Positions 1 to 7,398 of a stretch of 64,000 nt of DNA are shown here, piece after piece (within the stretch, counting starts at the first letter, position 1; each line of letters starts with the position of its first letter). The stretch spans positions 1 to 64,000 of the forward strand of contig JANYCU010000043.1 in NCBI GenBank assembly GCA_025360125.1, read 5' to 3'. The DNA is from Armatimonadota bacterium. GTDB lineage: Bacteria > Armatimonadota > Fimbriimonadia > Fimbriimonadales > Fimbriimonadaceae. The position numbers and the translations under genes were made by a program. The notes beneath the pieces were generated by a model. That model was given only the letters and a program-made list of their open reading frames with translations. It did no database searches and was not told where the DNA came from.

Positions 1-213
1 ATTTGCCTTGGTGACGTAACTGCCAATCAAGAACAGACCGTACATAGCCATCAACGGAAGCATTAACTGAGGCAGGACAGCAGTGAGGCAGATGATAGCT
101 ATATAGCCAATTCCTTTCAGAACGTTGATGAAACATCCCTGCGCGGTTTTCTGTCCCCAAATGGCAGCGATGAGTGCGCCGAAAGCCAATACAACGAGTG
201 CAACTCCAATCAT
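1..213 (-). CDS. Partial membrane protein, C-terminus outside the window
   Basis: An open frame runs leftwards from an ATG at 213 off the window edge with no stop in 71 codons. The visible part has two hydrophobic stretches, an N-terminal one (residues 1-18, starting MIGVALVVLAFGALIAA) and a second around residues 35-62, separated by a short polar link with a Cys. This is the pattern of a small integral membrane protein. It is divergent from the XRE-type regulator next door, and the palindrome at 232-258 lies between the two starts. I do not recognise a family. Confidence 0.5.
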   Translation of the reverse strand, partial: MIGVALVVLAFGALIAAIWGQKTAQGCFINVLKGIGYIAIICLTAVLPQLMLPLMAMYGLFLIGSYVTKAN

Positions 214-231
214 CCCAGCTACAGTTTACTT

Positions 232-258
232 CAAGTGACTGCAAATTGCAGTCACTTG
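232..258. promoter_or_regulatory. Perfect 13-bp inverted repeat, likely operator
   Basis: CAAGTGACTGCAA and its exact reverse complement TTGCAGTCACTTG face each other across a single A. The repeat covers the most 5' possible start (GTG at 235) of the XRE-type gene and sits just upstream of the divergent membrane-protein start at 213. Regulators of this family often bind such dyads to repress their own and divergent genes, so an autoregulatory operator is the simplest reading. It also argues that the true start of the regulator is downstream of the repeat. Confidence 0.6.
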
Positions 259-555
259 TCTATCTATTCTTCGTATGTGGAGAAATCGTCTGGAACGCGA
301 AATGAAACGATTGCGCCACGAACTGCCGAGTACCAAAACATAGGGATATGGATTCGGAAACAGCGAGAAAAGTCAGGTTTAAGCCAACGGGAAGTATCAC
401 GGGCCTTAGGTAAGAATCAATCCTTCATGTACCGTGTAGAACGGGGCGAGCAACGCATCGACTTGCTTCAGTTTTTGGATCTGATTCAGATGCTTGGCGT
501 GGACAAGACGCAAAGTATTGAAATTTTGTGGGCCTCAATTAAGGCAGTTTGTTAA
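235..555 (+). CDS. XRE-family helix-turn-helix regulator
   Basis: The longest frame is 106 residues from GTG 235. The segment from about residue 38 (IRKQREKSGLSQREVSRAL, then GKNQSFMYRVERGEQRID) is a typical Cro/C1-type HTH, with the recognition helix followed by the conserved E-R-G motif. The first 30-odd residues look non-conserved and their DNA is occupied by the palindrome at 232-258, so TTG 256 or GTG 277 are more likely starts; none has a strong ribosome-binding site. It is probably a repressor of itself and of neighbouring accessory genes. No metallopeptidase or toxin domain is fused to it. Confidence 0.8.
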   Translation: MTANCSHLSIYSSYVEKSSGTRNETIAPRTAEYQNIGIWIRKQREKSGLSQREVSRALGKNQSFMYRVERGEQRIDLLQFLDLIQMLGVDKTQSIEILWASIKAVC

Positions 556-574
556 GACTCGATCAAATGGCTCG

Positions 575-787
575 CTACATTGCTCGAACAGTTCGCACCG
601 TTCGTTTGCCGCCCATCTTTCGCTCGAATCGCTCCCGAACCATCGCTAACGCCTCTTCGAACGAGATGCCATATCTGACCATGTACGATTGAGCGAAGAG
701 TTCTTTGCCCTCTTCCGTGTTCAAGTCGATATCATCTACTGATGTTGCTACTCGCGTTTCCATATTCTGCTCTAGCTTCTTTGCCAT
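575..787 (-). CDS. Small hypothetical protein, partner of the HExxH protein
   Basis: A 70-residue acidic/basic protein with no signal peptide or membrane segment. The middle (residues 18-50) is predicted helical and the tail is rich in Lys/Arg (RFERKMGGKRTVRTVR). Its ATG at 787 lies inside the end of the upstream gene (16-bp overlap, stop at 772), so the two are translationally coupled. Small basic proteins overlapping a larger gene are common in toxin-antitoxin and phage-derived pairs, but nothing here proves that. No family recognised. Confidence 0.55.
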   Translation of the reverse strand: MAKKLEQNMETRVATSVDDIDLNTEEGKELFAQSYMVRYGISFEEALAMVRERFERKMGGKRTVRTVRAM

Positions 788-1464
788 GACAATCTCCTAA
801 AGAGCCTGTCTATCTCTTGTTCCACATCGTCGAAGTCCGATCCTTGCCAGTAATTGAACACTTGCAATTCACCGACCCAATGGTTATGACTACATTCTAC
901 AACCATTTGTTCGTTGATACTCTCTCCTTTATGTCGGCGGCAAATGTAGAGTTCATAAGACCGCGCCCATAGTTCGCGGACCTTTAGCAGGATTTTTACT
1001 TCCTTCGAAACAGGGCTTTTTGATTCTAGGCGGTCATCAGCCTGGAGTAAGATTTTGTGGTGAGTCGAGGCCTGAACTGCTACCCACCAAGGTCTCAAGA
1101 GATCTGTATCCTCGTCTCGGAAACCATCGATACCTTTCGCCAAGTCAGAAGCAAATTGAAGCGGTGGATCCAAGGGATCGTCTCCGAACTGAACAGAATT
1201 GAGAAATACGCCATCTAATACATGTCCCATTTCATGAAGTCCTGCCAACGTGGGATAGGGCGTTTGGGAACTGATCAACACTTCAAAGCTGACAGCATGC
1301 CGTCCATGAACACCATATGGCAGTTCAGAAAATGCAAAGTCATAATCTGCCTGGCCCTGAACTAAATGGACTTCATCAATCAGTCTGCAAATCTCATCCA
1401 AATGAGCTTCTGATCTGCCTCCATCGTTGTCAGGTGTAAAGCTCTCCCTCAGACGATTTAGCAC
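772..1464 (-). CDS. Putative HExxH zinc metallopeptidase-like protein
   Basis: A 230-residue soluble protein. Residues about 76-80 read HEMGH inside LAGLHEMGHVLDGV, a zinc-binding HExxH motif. Further on is ELWARSYELYI, which resembles the glutamate-containing helix that supplies the third ligand in several phage-associated and lethal-factor-like metallopeptidases. The start at 1464 is the only good ATG. It heads a two-gene unit with the overlapping 70-residue gene. Catalysis is inferred from the motif alone; substrate unknown. Position in an accessory island favours a mobile-element or defence role. Confidence 0.5.
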   Translation of the reverse strand: MLNRLRESFTPDNDGGRSEAHLDEICRLIDEVHLVQGQADYDFAFSELPYGVHGRHAVSFEVLISSQTPYPTLAGLHEMGHVLDGVFLNSVQFGDDPLDPPLQFASDLAKGIDGFRDEDTDLLRPWWVAVQASTHHKILLQADDRLESKSPVSKEVKILLKVRELWARSYELYICRRHKGESINEQMVVECSHNHWVGELQVFNYWQGSDFDDVEQEIDRLFRRLSWQRS

Positions 1465-1590
1465 TGGGGCATTTTACTATCAATATAAAGGCATAGACTC
1501 CTGCAAAATCGCTTTATGCAAACCTTTCAGCGCAGTCTTGTTTATCGGATTTTATGATTCGATGTAAACTGTCTTTGAGCCCGTCTCCAA

Positions 1591-2643
1591 ATGTCCAAGA
1601 TCAACCTCGATACCCATTTTAACGATCCCATCAAAGAGTGGACAGCTCGAAAGCATCTCCTTATCACGAGGTATGTAGTGCCCGCTGCAATGATGATGAA
1701 GTCAATCAGAGGAAAAAGAGAGGTTGCGTTGATTGACGGCTTTGCTGGTCCCAATTCTTATGACGGAGAGGTAAAAGGCTCGACGGTCATAATGGTCGAA
1801 GCCGCCAAGAACGTGATTGAGAAGGGTGCTTCAGCCACTGTATACGCTTGCGAGGAAGATAGTGATCGCTATAAGGTATTGACAACCGTACTTGCAGATG
1901 CGATACGGGATGGAATTTTAATTGCATACAATTCTAAACATCATGCCAAAGTCGGGGAAATTCAGAAGAGCATGGGCAGTAAACCTGCAATTGTCTTTCT
2001 CGACCCTCAATGCCCAAGCGAACTTACGTTGGCGGGCGACCTCAAACCATGGACCGAAAGGAAATCCACCGATATACTTGGCGTTTTCATGGGAGGCGGA
2101 GCCTGTAGGGCCTGTGCGCAAGGCGTCTTAAATGGACAGGACAAAGAAAAAATGGAAGCATCCTTGGGAGAAAATTGGAGAACGGCCACTACTTTAGAAG
2201 CAGCATACGAAGTTTATGAGTCCGCAATTGGACCCCTCAAACGACACTTTGGACTTTATCGCCTTCGAAAGCAAGAACCCAAAACGGATGCTTATGGGAT
2301 TTTTGGCCTTTCTGACAGCCCAAATGCGATGGCCCTTCTATCAGATGCCGTTGCCAAAGACTGGGGCGTCCTCATGCAAATCGATGCTTCAAAAACTACG
2401 CCGAGCCTATTCGATTTTCTTCCTGAGGAACTCGGGGAACAGGACAGCTTCACATCTTTACTGGAATTCAGTCGCCCAATCCTCAAAACTCAGAGACAAA
2501 TCAAGGGTCGAGAACTCGCTCATGCTATTTTTGCAGGAGAGAATGGGAAGAAGGCATTCGGCCAATATCAATGGAGCGACTACACTAAGGCGGCGAATCA
2601 TGTTCGCGATGAATTTGAAAAGGAGATGGCGGTGAGCAATTGA
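1591..2643 (+). CDS. tcmP: Three-Cys-motif partner protein TcmP
   Basis: 350 residues. The N-terminal half has a Rossmann methyltransferase-like layout: [14 protein letters not shown] (residues 46-59) as the glycine loop, VYACEEDSD as the acidic end of strand two, and AIVFLDPQ as the strand-four motif. This is the signature arrangement of the TcmP family, named for its constant pairing with a three-cysteine protein. That partner is the next gene, whose TTG start overlaps this stop (ATTGA). The family's biochemical role is not established; a SAM-binding or nucleotide-modifying role is inference from fold. Gene neighbours suggest defence. Confidence 0.8.
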   Translation: MSKINLDTHFNDPIKEWTARKHLLITRYVVPAAMMMKSIRGKREVALIDGFAGPNSYDGEVKGSTVIMVEAAKNVIEKGASATVYACEEDSDRYKVLTTVLADAIRDGILIAYNSKHHAKVGEIQKSMGSKPAIVFLDPQCPSELTLAGDLKPWTERKSTDILGVFMGGGACRACAQGVLNGQDKEKMEASLGENWRTATTLEAAYEVYESAIGPLKRHFGLYRLRKQEPKTDAYGIFGLSDSPNAMALLSDAVAKDWGVLMQIDASKTTPSLFDFLPEELGEQDSFTSLLEFSRPILKTQRQIKGRELAHAIFAGENGKKAFGQYQWSDYTKAANHVRDEFEKEMAVSN

Positions 2644-3437
2644 AAGCAACTCATATTGAATGGACGAATATGACGTGGAATCCTGTTACGGGTTGCACAA
2701 AGGTCTCCCAGGGCTGCAAGCACTGCTACGCCGAACGAATGGCGAAGAGGCTAAAGGCGATGCGTTCGCCAAGATATCAAAACGGATTTAAGGTCACACT
2801 CCATCCCGATCTGCTTGATGTACCTAAACGGTGGAAACAACCTCGCCTTATTTTTGTAAACTCGATGAGCGACCTTTTCCATGAAGACGTTCCATTGGAA
2901 TTTATCCAGTCCGTTTTCAGAACAATGCGCGAATGTCCTCACCACGTTTTCCAAATTCTCACAAAGCGAAGCTCTCGTCTTCTGGAACTGTCTACCCAAC
3001 TTGACTGGCCCAATAATGTGTGGATGGGTGTTAGTGTAGAAGATTCCAATGTAACTAAACGAATTGACGATCTTCGTCAGACGGGCGCAAAAATAAAGTT
3101 CTTGTCTTTGGAGCCCTTGATCGGCCCACTTGAAAAGCTCAATCTCAAAGGAATCCATTGGGTCATAGTGGGCGGAGAAAGCGGTCCTAAATCTAGACCA
3201 ATTGAAGCAGACTGGGTTAGATCGATTCACAGGCAATGTAAAAAGGCGAACGTGGCCTTCTTCTTCAAACAATGGGGAGGCGTGCGAAAAGACTTGGCTG
3301 GGCGAACACTCGATGAGAAAACATATGACGAGTTCCCTAAGTCAAACTTTGCAAACCACGGAACGCAAAAGCCATTGATTGGAATACCGATGGTACTTGA
3401 AAGCAATCTCAAGGATCAGGCTCTTCAAGCTGTCTGA
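2640..3437 (+). CDS. DUF5131 / phage Gp37-Gp68 family three-Cys protein
   Basis: 265 residues starting at a TTG that overlaps the tcmP stop codon. The N-terminus [14 protein letters not shown] is the family hallmark, followed by Cys19-x6-Cys26-x2-Cys29, a radical-SAM-like cysteine cluster that probably holds an iron-sulfur centre. The rest has alternating strand/helix segments ([35 protein letters not shown]) typical of a TIM-like barrel. Family members occur in phages and beside tcmP in bacterial islands. The substrate is unknown. The close coupling with tcmP and the Abi_C gene 6 bp downstream points to one operon. Confidence 0.8.
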   Translation: MKATHIEWTNMTWNPVTGCTKVSQGCKHCYAERMAKRLKAMRSPRYQNGFKVTLHPDLLDVPKRWKQPRLIFVNSMSDLFHEDVPLEFIQSVFRTMRECPHHVFQILTKRSSRLLELSTQLDWPNNVWMGVSVEDSNVTKRIDDLRQTGAKIKFLSLEPLIGPLEKLNLKGIHWVIVGGESGPKSRPIEADWVRSIHRQCKKANVAFFFKQWGGVRKDLAGRTLDEKTYDEFPKSNFANHGTQKPLIGIPMVLESNLKDQALQAV

Positions 3438-3443
3438 GAAATT

Positions 3444-4304
3444 ATGCTGATCTCGCTCGCCACCCGTAAAGAGTTTCGAGAGTGGATGACTGGTTGGGTT
3501 TTGCGGCAGATCGACGAAGAGTTCCAGAATGCTGGATTACACGTTGATCCCTACTATGAAAGTACGATGCAGGGAGAGAGAAGGCGTCTGATCGACACTT
3601 ATTACCATGCCATCGATTTTACGGATTGGGGACAGGTTAATCGCCTTTTGAAAGTCTACGAAACCGTGATCGATCAGGCAGAAAGTACGAACAGTGAGCA
3701 ACTTCCCAAATTCATAAAGTGCCTTTCGCGTGATGGTTTCATTTACGAAGAACACAGGATATTGCCGAAAGGCGGGCAACTTGCATTAAAGGGAATTTCA
3801 CAGATAGCCATCCATTTCGATGCTTCGTATATTAACACCCAAGTCGCCAGAATTGAGGCGTCAGTCGACTCAGATCCTGCTCTTGCAATTGGTTCGGCGA
3901 AGGAGCTGGTCGAAACATGCTGTAAGACCATTCTTAGTGAACGCGGTGTTGTTGTGGAAGAGTTTATGGATCTGCCCAAGCTAGTCAAGGTGACACTTAA
4001 GGAGCTAAATCTTGCACCTGAGGATGTTAAAGCACCCAAGAAGGAAACTGACACAGCAAAGAAAGCCGAAGAGGCGATGAAGAGACTTTTGCAGAACCTA
4101 GGCGGGATTGCGGGCAGCCTAGCAGAACTTAGAAACCTTTTGGGAACTGGTCACGGACCTGATGGGAAAGTAAAGGGACCCAAACCGCACCATGCAAAAT
4201 TGGCCGCTGGTGCAGCTACGACATTTGTAATGTTCCTTTTTGAAAGTCACCGCGAGAATTTAAGCAAGACAAAGCTACATGATCAAGCTGATGCGAAGCC
4301 GTGA
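3444..4304 (+). CDS. Abortive-infection protein with Abi_C (HEPN-clan) domain
   Basis: 286 residues. The N-terminal half is unassigned. From about residue 125 it matches the abortive-infection C-terminal family: an ARIEASVDSDPALAIGSAKE helix start, then the closing motif ELRNLLGTGHGPDG with Arg230-x6-His237. That Arg/His pair is the HEPN-type signature of many RNA-cleaving defence effectors. The ATG at 3444 is 6 bp after the DUF5131 stop, so it is probably cotranscribed with tcmP and DUF5131. Likely role: the effector arm of an anti-phage module that halts growth on infection. RNase activity is inference. Confidence 0.72.
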   Translation: MLISLATRKEFREWMTGWVLRQIDEEFQNAGLHVDPYYESTMQGERRRLIDTYYHAIDFTDWGQVNRLLKVYETVIDQAESTNSEQLPKFIKCLSRDGFIYEEHRILPKGGQLALKGISQIAIHFDASYINTQVARIEASVDSDPALAIGSAKELVETCCKTILSERGVVVEEFMDLPKLVKVTLKELNLAPEDVKAPKKETDTAKKAEEAMKRLLQNLGGIAGSLAELRNLLGTGHGPDGKVKGPKPHHAKLAAGAATTFVMFLFESHRENLSKTKLHDQADAKP

Positions 4305-4375
4305 CTGAGAGCATATCTCGTACTTCGCAAGATTTCATGTAGGTAGGGTTTTTCATTGTCTCGAAAAATCATCTT

Positions 4376-5083
4376 ATGGCAAGTGCCGAAGATATCAAAA
4401 ACCTCATGCTCGCATATGAGATTGTAGGGAATGACCTGGACCAACGCTGTTGCAAAAAGGTTGCTAACATCACCGACAAGGTTATGTACAGAATCTCGAA
4501 GAATTCCACTTGGCAGAATGTTGGAGATGCACTTCAGAATACGGTGATTGATCCTGCCGTAGCCGCTGGGCAGACAGCGATGAACGCGGCAAATGCCGTT
4601 GGACAAACAGCCTCTAATGCTGCCAATGCGGTTGGTCAATTTGCTCAAGACTGGCTCAGTCCTCAAGCACTCGCCACGAAGTCGGCTCAGTTCCTACAGG
4701 AGCAGCTAAATAAGGCAATTGATGCAACAGTGAAACAGAAGCTCACCGCTGAACTGCAACGACGTGGAATACAACCCTCTGCATCGCAAACTGCGACCCC
4801 AACACCCGAATCCCAAAATGCGATGATATCCAAAGTTCTCGATTGGGCCAAAAAAGTCCACAGCCTTCCCTACAATGGTGCAGATAGTGTCCACGATGGC
4901 TGGGGTGTTATTAACGACGCCATCCGAGACAATACAGTTCTTACGCCAGCTTCGAAACAGTCTCTCAAACAGCAGTGGGCTCAGCTAGCTGAAACATTGC
5001 CCAAACAACCACCTGCTAGTGCCAAACCAAAACCCGCAGGTCCTGCCCCATCAGCCACTGCAACACCGCCTACAAATGTCTGA
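4376..5083 (+). CDS. Hypothetical protein with Ala/Asn-rich repeats and Pro-rich tail
   Basis: 235 residues, same strand as the Abi_C gene and 71 bp after it. Residues about 62-90 contain a doubled helical unit (AANAVGQT...AANAVGQ). A helical region with many Gln/Lys follows, a middle segment (about 143-190) looks globular, and the last 30 residues are Pro/Ala/Lys rich (KPKPAGPAPSATATPP). No signal peptide, no membrane segment, no family recognised. There is no clear ribosome-binding site at the ATG. It may be a fourth member of the defence-like operon or an unrelated island gene. Confidence 0.55.
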   Translation: MASAEDIKNLMLAYEIVGNDLDQRCCKKVANITDKVMYRISKNSTWQNVGDALQNTVIDPAVAAGQTAMNAANAVGQTASNAANAVGQFAQDWLSPQALATKSAQFLQEQLNKAIDATVKQKLTAELQRRGIQPSASQTATPTPESQNAMISKVLDWAKKVHSLPYNGADSVHDGWGVINDAIRDNTVLTPASKQSLKQQWAQLAETLPKQPPASAKPKPAGPAPSATATPPTNV

Positions 5084-5089
5084 TGACAG

Positions 5090-5731
5090 TTAAGGCTCGC
5101 CTTCTAAAAGGCGTGCGGCTTCCTTCTCTCGGTCGAATTCCGCAAGAAGATCGTCTTCAGTGACACCTGCTAATTTAAGGAGCGACTTACATATCACTTG
5201 GGAAACAAATTCAGCATTCTCAAACTTGTCTTTAGTTTCAATTAGCTCGGCAGATATTCGACGCATCCCAGCCACTGTGAGAAGATCATTGGCTTTTCGA
5301 AAGAAAAAGCCGTGACAAAGACCATTGCGTAAGCGCAGGGCATCAGTTAGGATTTCTTCCGCATCGTCGGCAATGCTGATCTGCTTTCGAACTTTCGTCA
5401 GAAGGGCTCCAAGAGTTTTTCCCGAAAGGTCTGTCTCAAAAGCTTCATACTCCTCTTCTGTGACGAGATCTCCCAGAACCTTTGCATGCAGCAAGAGGAT
5501 GTTAAGTAGATCCGCTTCAAACAGCTGAGCCTGATAGAGAGCTATCCCGACGAGGGCACACACATGCTTCCACTGACCAAGACTGTCGAGTTCGTCAAAC
5601 TCTTCTTTGAGCAGGTCTTCTATCCAGTTTTCGTTGATGGGAGTATCTGGTTCTCCGTAAATTAAGCCCATGTAGATCTTGGGCTTTCCCCCTTCATTGG
5701 CCATGGTGCCAGTATACAGAACCCACCGCAA
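5090..5731 (-). CDS. HEPN-like protein (Rx4H motif)
   Basis: 213 mostly helical residues. Near the middle is ALRLRNGLCHGFFF, with Arg135-x4-His140, the pattern of the HEPN nuclease motif, preceded by an acidic helix bundle (residues 45-130). It converges on the 4376-5083 gene with a 6-bp gap. The start may be the ATG at 5704 (MANEGG) rather than 5731. HEPN proteins are common toxins and defence RNases; the motif fits but no partner nucleotidyltransferase is adjacent. Its start lies 11 bp beyond the stop of the gene broken by the IS element. Confidence 0.6.
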   Translation of the reverse strand: MRWVLYTGTMANEGGKPKIYMGLIYGEPDTPINENWIEDLLKEEFDELDSLGQWKHVCALVGIALYQAQLFEADLLNILLLHAKVLGDLVTEEEYEAFETDLSGKTLGALLTKVRKQISIADDAEEILTDALRLRNGLCHGFFFRKANDLLTVAGMRRISAELIETKDKFENAEFVSQVICKSLLKLAGVTEDDLLAEFDREKEAARLLEGEP

Positions 5732-5742
5732 TGGATTTTTAG

Positions 5743-5802
5743 CTAGGCCAGATTCAAACTAGGCACTTTGTAAAAGGACTGCATACCCAGATTAAAAATT
5801 AC
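5743..5802 (-). pseudogene. Severed 3' end of the secreted-protein gene broken by the IS
   Basis: Reading leftwards from the element's left target duplication gives, in frame, the residues FNLGMQSFYKVPSLNLA and a TAG at 5743-5745. Joined to the codons that end at 9309 (after removing one copy of the 8-bp duplication), it restores an uninterrupted frame of about 147 codons with the 9309-9700 gene. That continuity is direct evidence for the insertion site. Confidence 0.75.
5795..5802. repeat. Target-site duplication, left copy
   Basis: AAAATTAC directly abuts the left inverted repeat of the IS element; an identical copy follows the right end at 9309-9316. Eight bp fits the 8-9 bp usual for IS1-family insertion. 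Confidence 0.88.
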
Positions 5803-5818
5803 GGTAGTGTATCAGTTT
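5803..5818 (+). repeat. Left terminal inverted repeat of the IS
   Basis: GGTAGTGTATCAGTTT, identical in complement to 9293-9308. Beyond base 16 the similarity is patchy (A and T-run positions match). Confidence 0.88.
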
Positions 5819-5855
5819 GATTTTTCCAGGTTCAACGGGGGAAAATGTCTAAAAA

Positions 5856-6347
5856 TTATTCTGGCAAGGATTTTGGAGCCGAAGGCAGTTCTGAAGTCAC
5901 CTCTACCTGAGGGGCAGGGAACGCGATAATTTCCTTTGGTGTTATGAACTGCGTCGGGACAGGTGGAACCGTCAACAATGCGCGTGGGGCCATGTTTGCG
6001 ATCAATTCCCTAAAGTAAGGTCGCACCATGACGTGAAGTTGCCGGGTACTGTACTCTTCGGCAAACTCTTCAGAATAAGTTCCTTCCGTGTAAAGCAGGA
6101 GTTCATACTTTGCCTTCAGAAGCATGACTGGCTCACTTGAGCTTTCCTCGATGATTCTGGCGGTGTATTCCTGGGAAAAGGCTATACAGCCCTCGGAAAT
6201 GCCCCAAACCGCCTCTCCGGTCAATTCAGGTGGGCTAGTAAGCCGTGGAGAAAACGTTTGTTGGTACGTTGTGAAGAACACGTTTCGGAGTACGACACTT
6301 GATGTTCGTGTTCGCTCCAGGAGTGGATTGTATTCTTGTGGACGCAT
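5856..6347 (-). CDS. SecB-like chaperone (TAC chaperone candidate)
   Basis: 163 residues, close to the length of SecB (about 155). It has the SecB order of features: an early strand VVLRNVFFTTY, a central region of long strands (VMLLKAKYELLLYTEG), then the family's best-conserved stretch HVMVRPYFRELIANM followed by APRALLTVPPVPTQF, matching the PY-x-RE-x-I-x-x-M and Pro-rich strand of SecB. It is the last gene of a leftward operon behind an antitoxin-like and a toxin-like gene, the layout of toxin-antitoxin-chaperone modules in which a solitary SecB folds the antitoxin. Its start overlaps the antitoxin end by 113 bp. Confidence 0.7.
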   Translation of the reverse strand: MRPQEYNPLLERTRTSSVVLRNVFFTTYQQTFSPRLTSPPELTGEAVWGISEGCIAFSQEYTARIIEESSSEPVMLLKAKYELLLYTEGTYSEEFAEEYSTRQLHVMVRPYFRELIANMAPRALLTVPPVPTQFITPKEIIAFPAPQVEVTSELPSAPKSLPE

Positions 6348-6642
6348 GGGAAACAGGACTTAATATACCACGAAGCCCGTGCTGTTCAGGCTCGGGCTCG
6401 GGTTCGAATTCTTGGGTGAGGTCTTCCCATGTTGGAACGGGAATCTTCTCTCCATTTTTTAACATCCATTCATATGCTAGCGGGGCAATTTCTCCTAAGA
6501 TCGTCAAAGCCTTGTCTCGGCTGTCGGCAAACGCTCGGAAAATGTTTTCGCCTAGAGTCGGCACAACTGCCAGCCAGTCTCCATTTGCAAGTTGAGTGAC
6601 CTCAACTCTCCAGGGAGTTCCGCCTATTAGAATAGATTTCAT
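6235..6642 (-). CDS. HicB-like antitoxin candidate
   Basis: 135 residues from ATG 6642, chosen because AAGGTGG lies 8 nt upstream; the frame is open further but that part is not conserved. Residues 9-62 have the HicB pattern of short strands then a helix: WRVEVTQLANGDWLAVVP, a turn, ADSRDKALTILGEI. An acidic Glu/Pro patch follows, and the last 35 residues share DNA with the SecB-like gene. In TAC systems the antitoxin has a C-terminal chaperone-addiction tail that requires SecB, and the tail here sits in that place. The exact TA family is uncertain. Confidence 0.55.
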   Translation of the reverse strand: MKSILIGGTPWRVEVTQLANGDWLAVVPTLGENIFRAFADSRDKALTILGEIAPLAYEWMLKNGEKIPVPTWEDLTQEFEPEPEPEQHGLRGILSPVSHASTRIQSTPGANTNIKCRTPKRVLHNVPTNVFSTAY

Positions 6643-6736
6643 TTTCGCCACCACCTTAAAATGATTGGCATTTTTCTCATCACATCTCATTGTAACCATA
6701 TTTATTGTTCCATGTGCTACGAAAGTTCCATGTGTC

Positions 6737-7090
6737 CTAGGGATTCTCCTCAGATTCAAGAGCTTCCTCTTCTAGCAAATATCCTATATATTTCATGACG
6801 TCGTCCACGTACCATTGCGTGCATTCACGATCATGAATCACAACACTGAATTTTGTCTTTCCCCAGCGAGCCTGGATCAACCGGGACGCAACTCTCACCG
6901 TGTAAAGGTGGCTTCCACCATTCTTGGAGCAGTCATCTACAAACGGTGCAATGATTCTGTGAGACAGCAATTGAGCCATATCCTTGTCGGACATGGGCTT
7001 ATTGCCCTTCTTCGATTTGAGGGTGTCGTATAGCTTTTCAGCCTTAGATCGGTTATCTTTATTCGACACTGGAAGATCACGAGTATACAC
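6737..7090 (-). CDS. HicA-like toxin candidate
   Basis: 117 residues from a GTG at 7090 (GTG 7069 and ATG 6994 are alternatives). The middle reads NGGSHLYTVRV, similar to the GSHH-type strand of HicA mRNA interferases where His is catalytic, followed by strand-rich FSVVIHDRECTQWYV and a C-terminal helix. It is longer than usual HicA (60-80 residues) because of an N-terminal Lys-rich extension. It comes first in the operon, 94 bp ahead of the antitoxin-like start, as in many toxin-first HicAB loci. Family assignment rests on one motif and on context. Confidence 0.42.
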   Translation of the reverse strand: MYTRDLPVSNKDNRSKAEKLYDTLKSKKGNKPMSDKDMAQLLSHRIIAPFVDDCSKNGGSHLYTVRVASRLIQARWGKTKFSVVIHDRECTQWYVDDVMKYIGYLLEEEALESEENP

Positions 7091-7119
7091 GTCGTGGCTT
7101 TAAGGTGATAAAACTAAGA

Positions 7120-7146
7120 ACGCATGCTTAGGCGTCTAAGTAGCGT
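7120..7146. promoter_or_regulatory. Nested inverted repeat between divergent cargo operons
   Basis: ACGC-3-CTTAG-GCGT-CTAAG-2-GCGT: a 5-bp dyad nested in a 4-bp dyad, in the 68-bp gap between the leftward TAC-like operon (start 7090) and the rightward operon (start 7159). TA operons are commonly repressed by their own complex at such dyads, so this is a candidate operator for one or both. Confidence 0.4.
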
Positions 7147-7158
7147 AGAATAAGGCAT

Positions 7159-7398
7159 ATGGCAAAACATCAAGGCCCAGAGGACTTTGCTGAGACCGCG
7201 TTCGGGGTCTTTCAGCAAGCAACTGGCGAAGTCAAAAATGATGAGCCGCTAAAGAATCCTGCCGCTGTCGCGCTTGGCAAACTTGGCGGATCGAAAGGCG
7301 GGAAAGCAAGAGCCGCAAAGCTATCTGACCTTCAGCGATCAGAAATTGCAAAAAACGCAGCTTCAGTTCGGTGGAAAAAACAAAAGGAGGACGAATGA
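7159..7398 (+). CDS. Small basic GGKARA-motif protein
   Basis: 79 residues. The C-terminal half carries the motif ALGKLGGSKGGKARAAKLS, then RSEIAKNAASVRWKK, a short Gly/Lys/Ala-rich pattern seen in many small uncharacterised bacterial proteins and loosely resembling histone-like or antitoxin N-termini. The stop overlaps the start of the protease gene (ATGA at 7395-7398), so the two are translationally coupled. It may be a partner or substrate adaptor of the protease. Function unknown. Confidence 0.65.
   Translation: MAKHQGPEDFAETAFGVFQQATGEVKNDEPLKNPAAVALGKLGGSKGGKARAAKLSDLQRSEIAKNAASVRWKKQKEDE

Noticed and set aside
6643-6759. N-terminal extension of the HicB-like antitoxin
   Set aside because: The upstream part of the frame is not antitoxin-like and overlaps the toxin-like gene; AAGGTGG 8 nt before ATG 6642 marks the better start.
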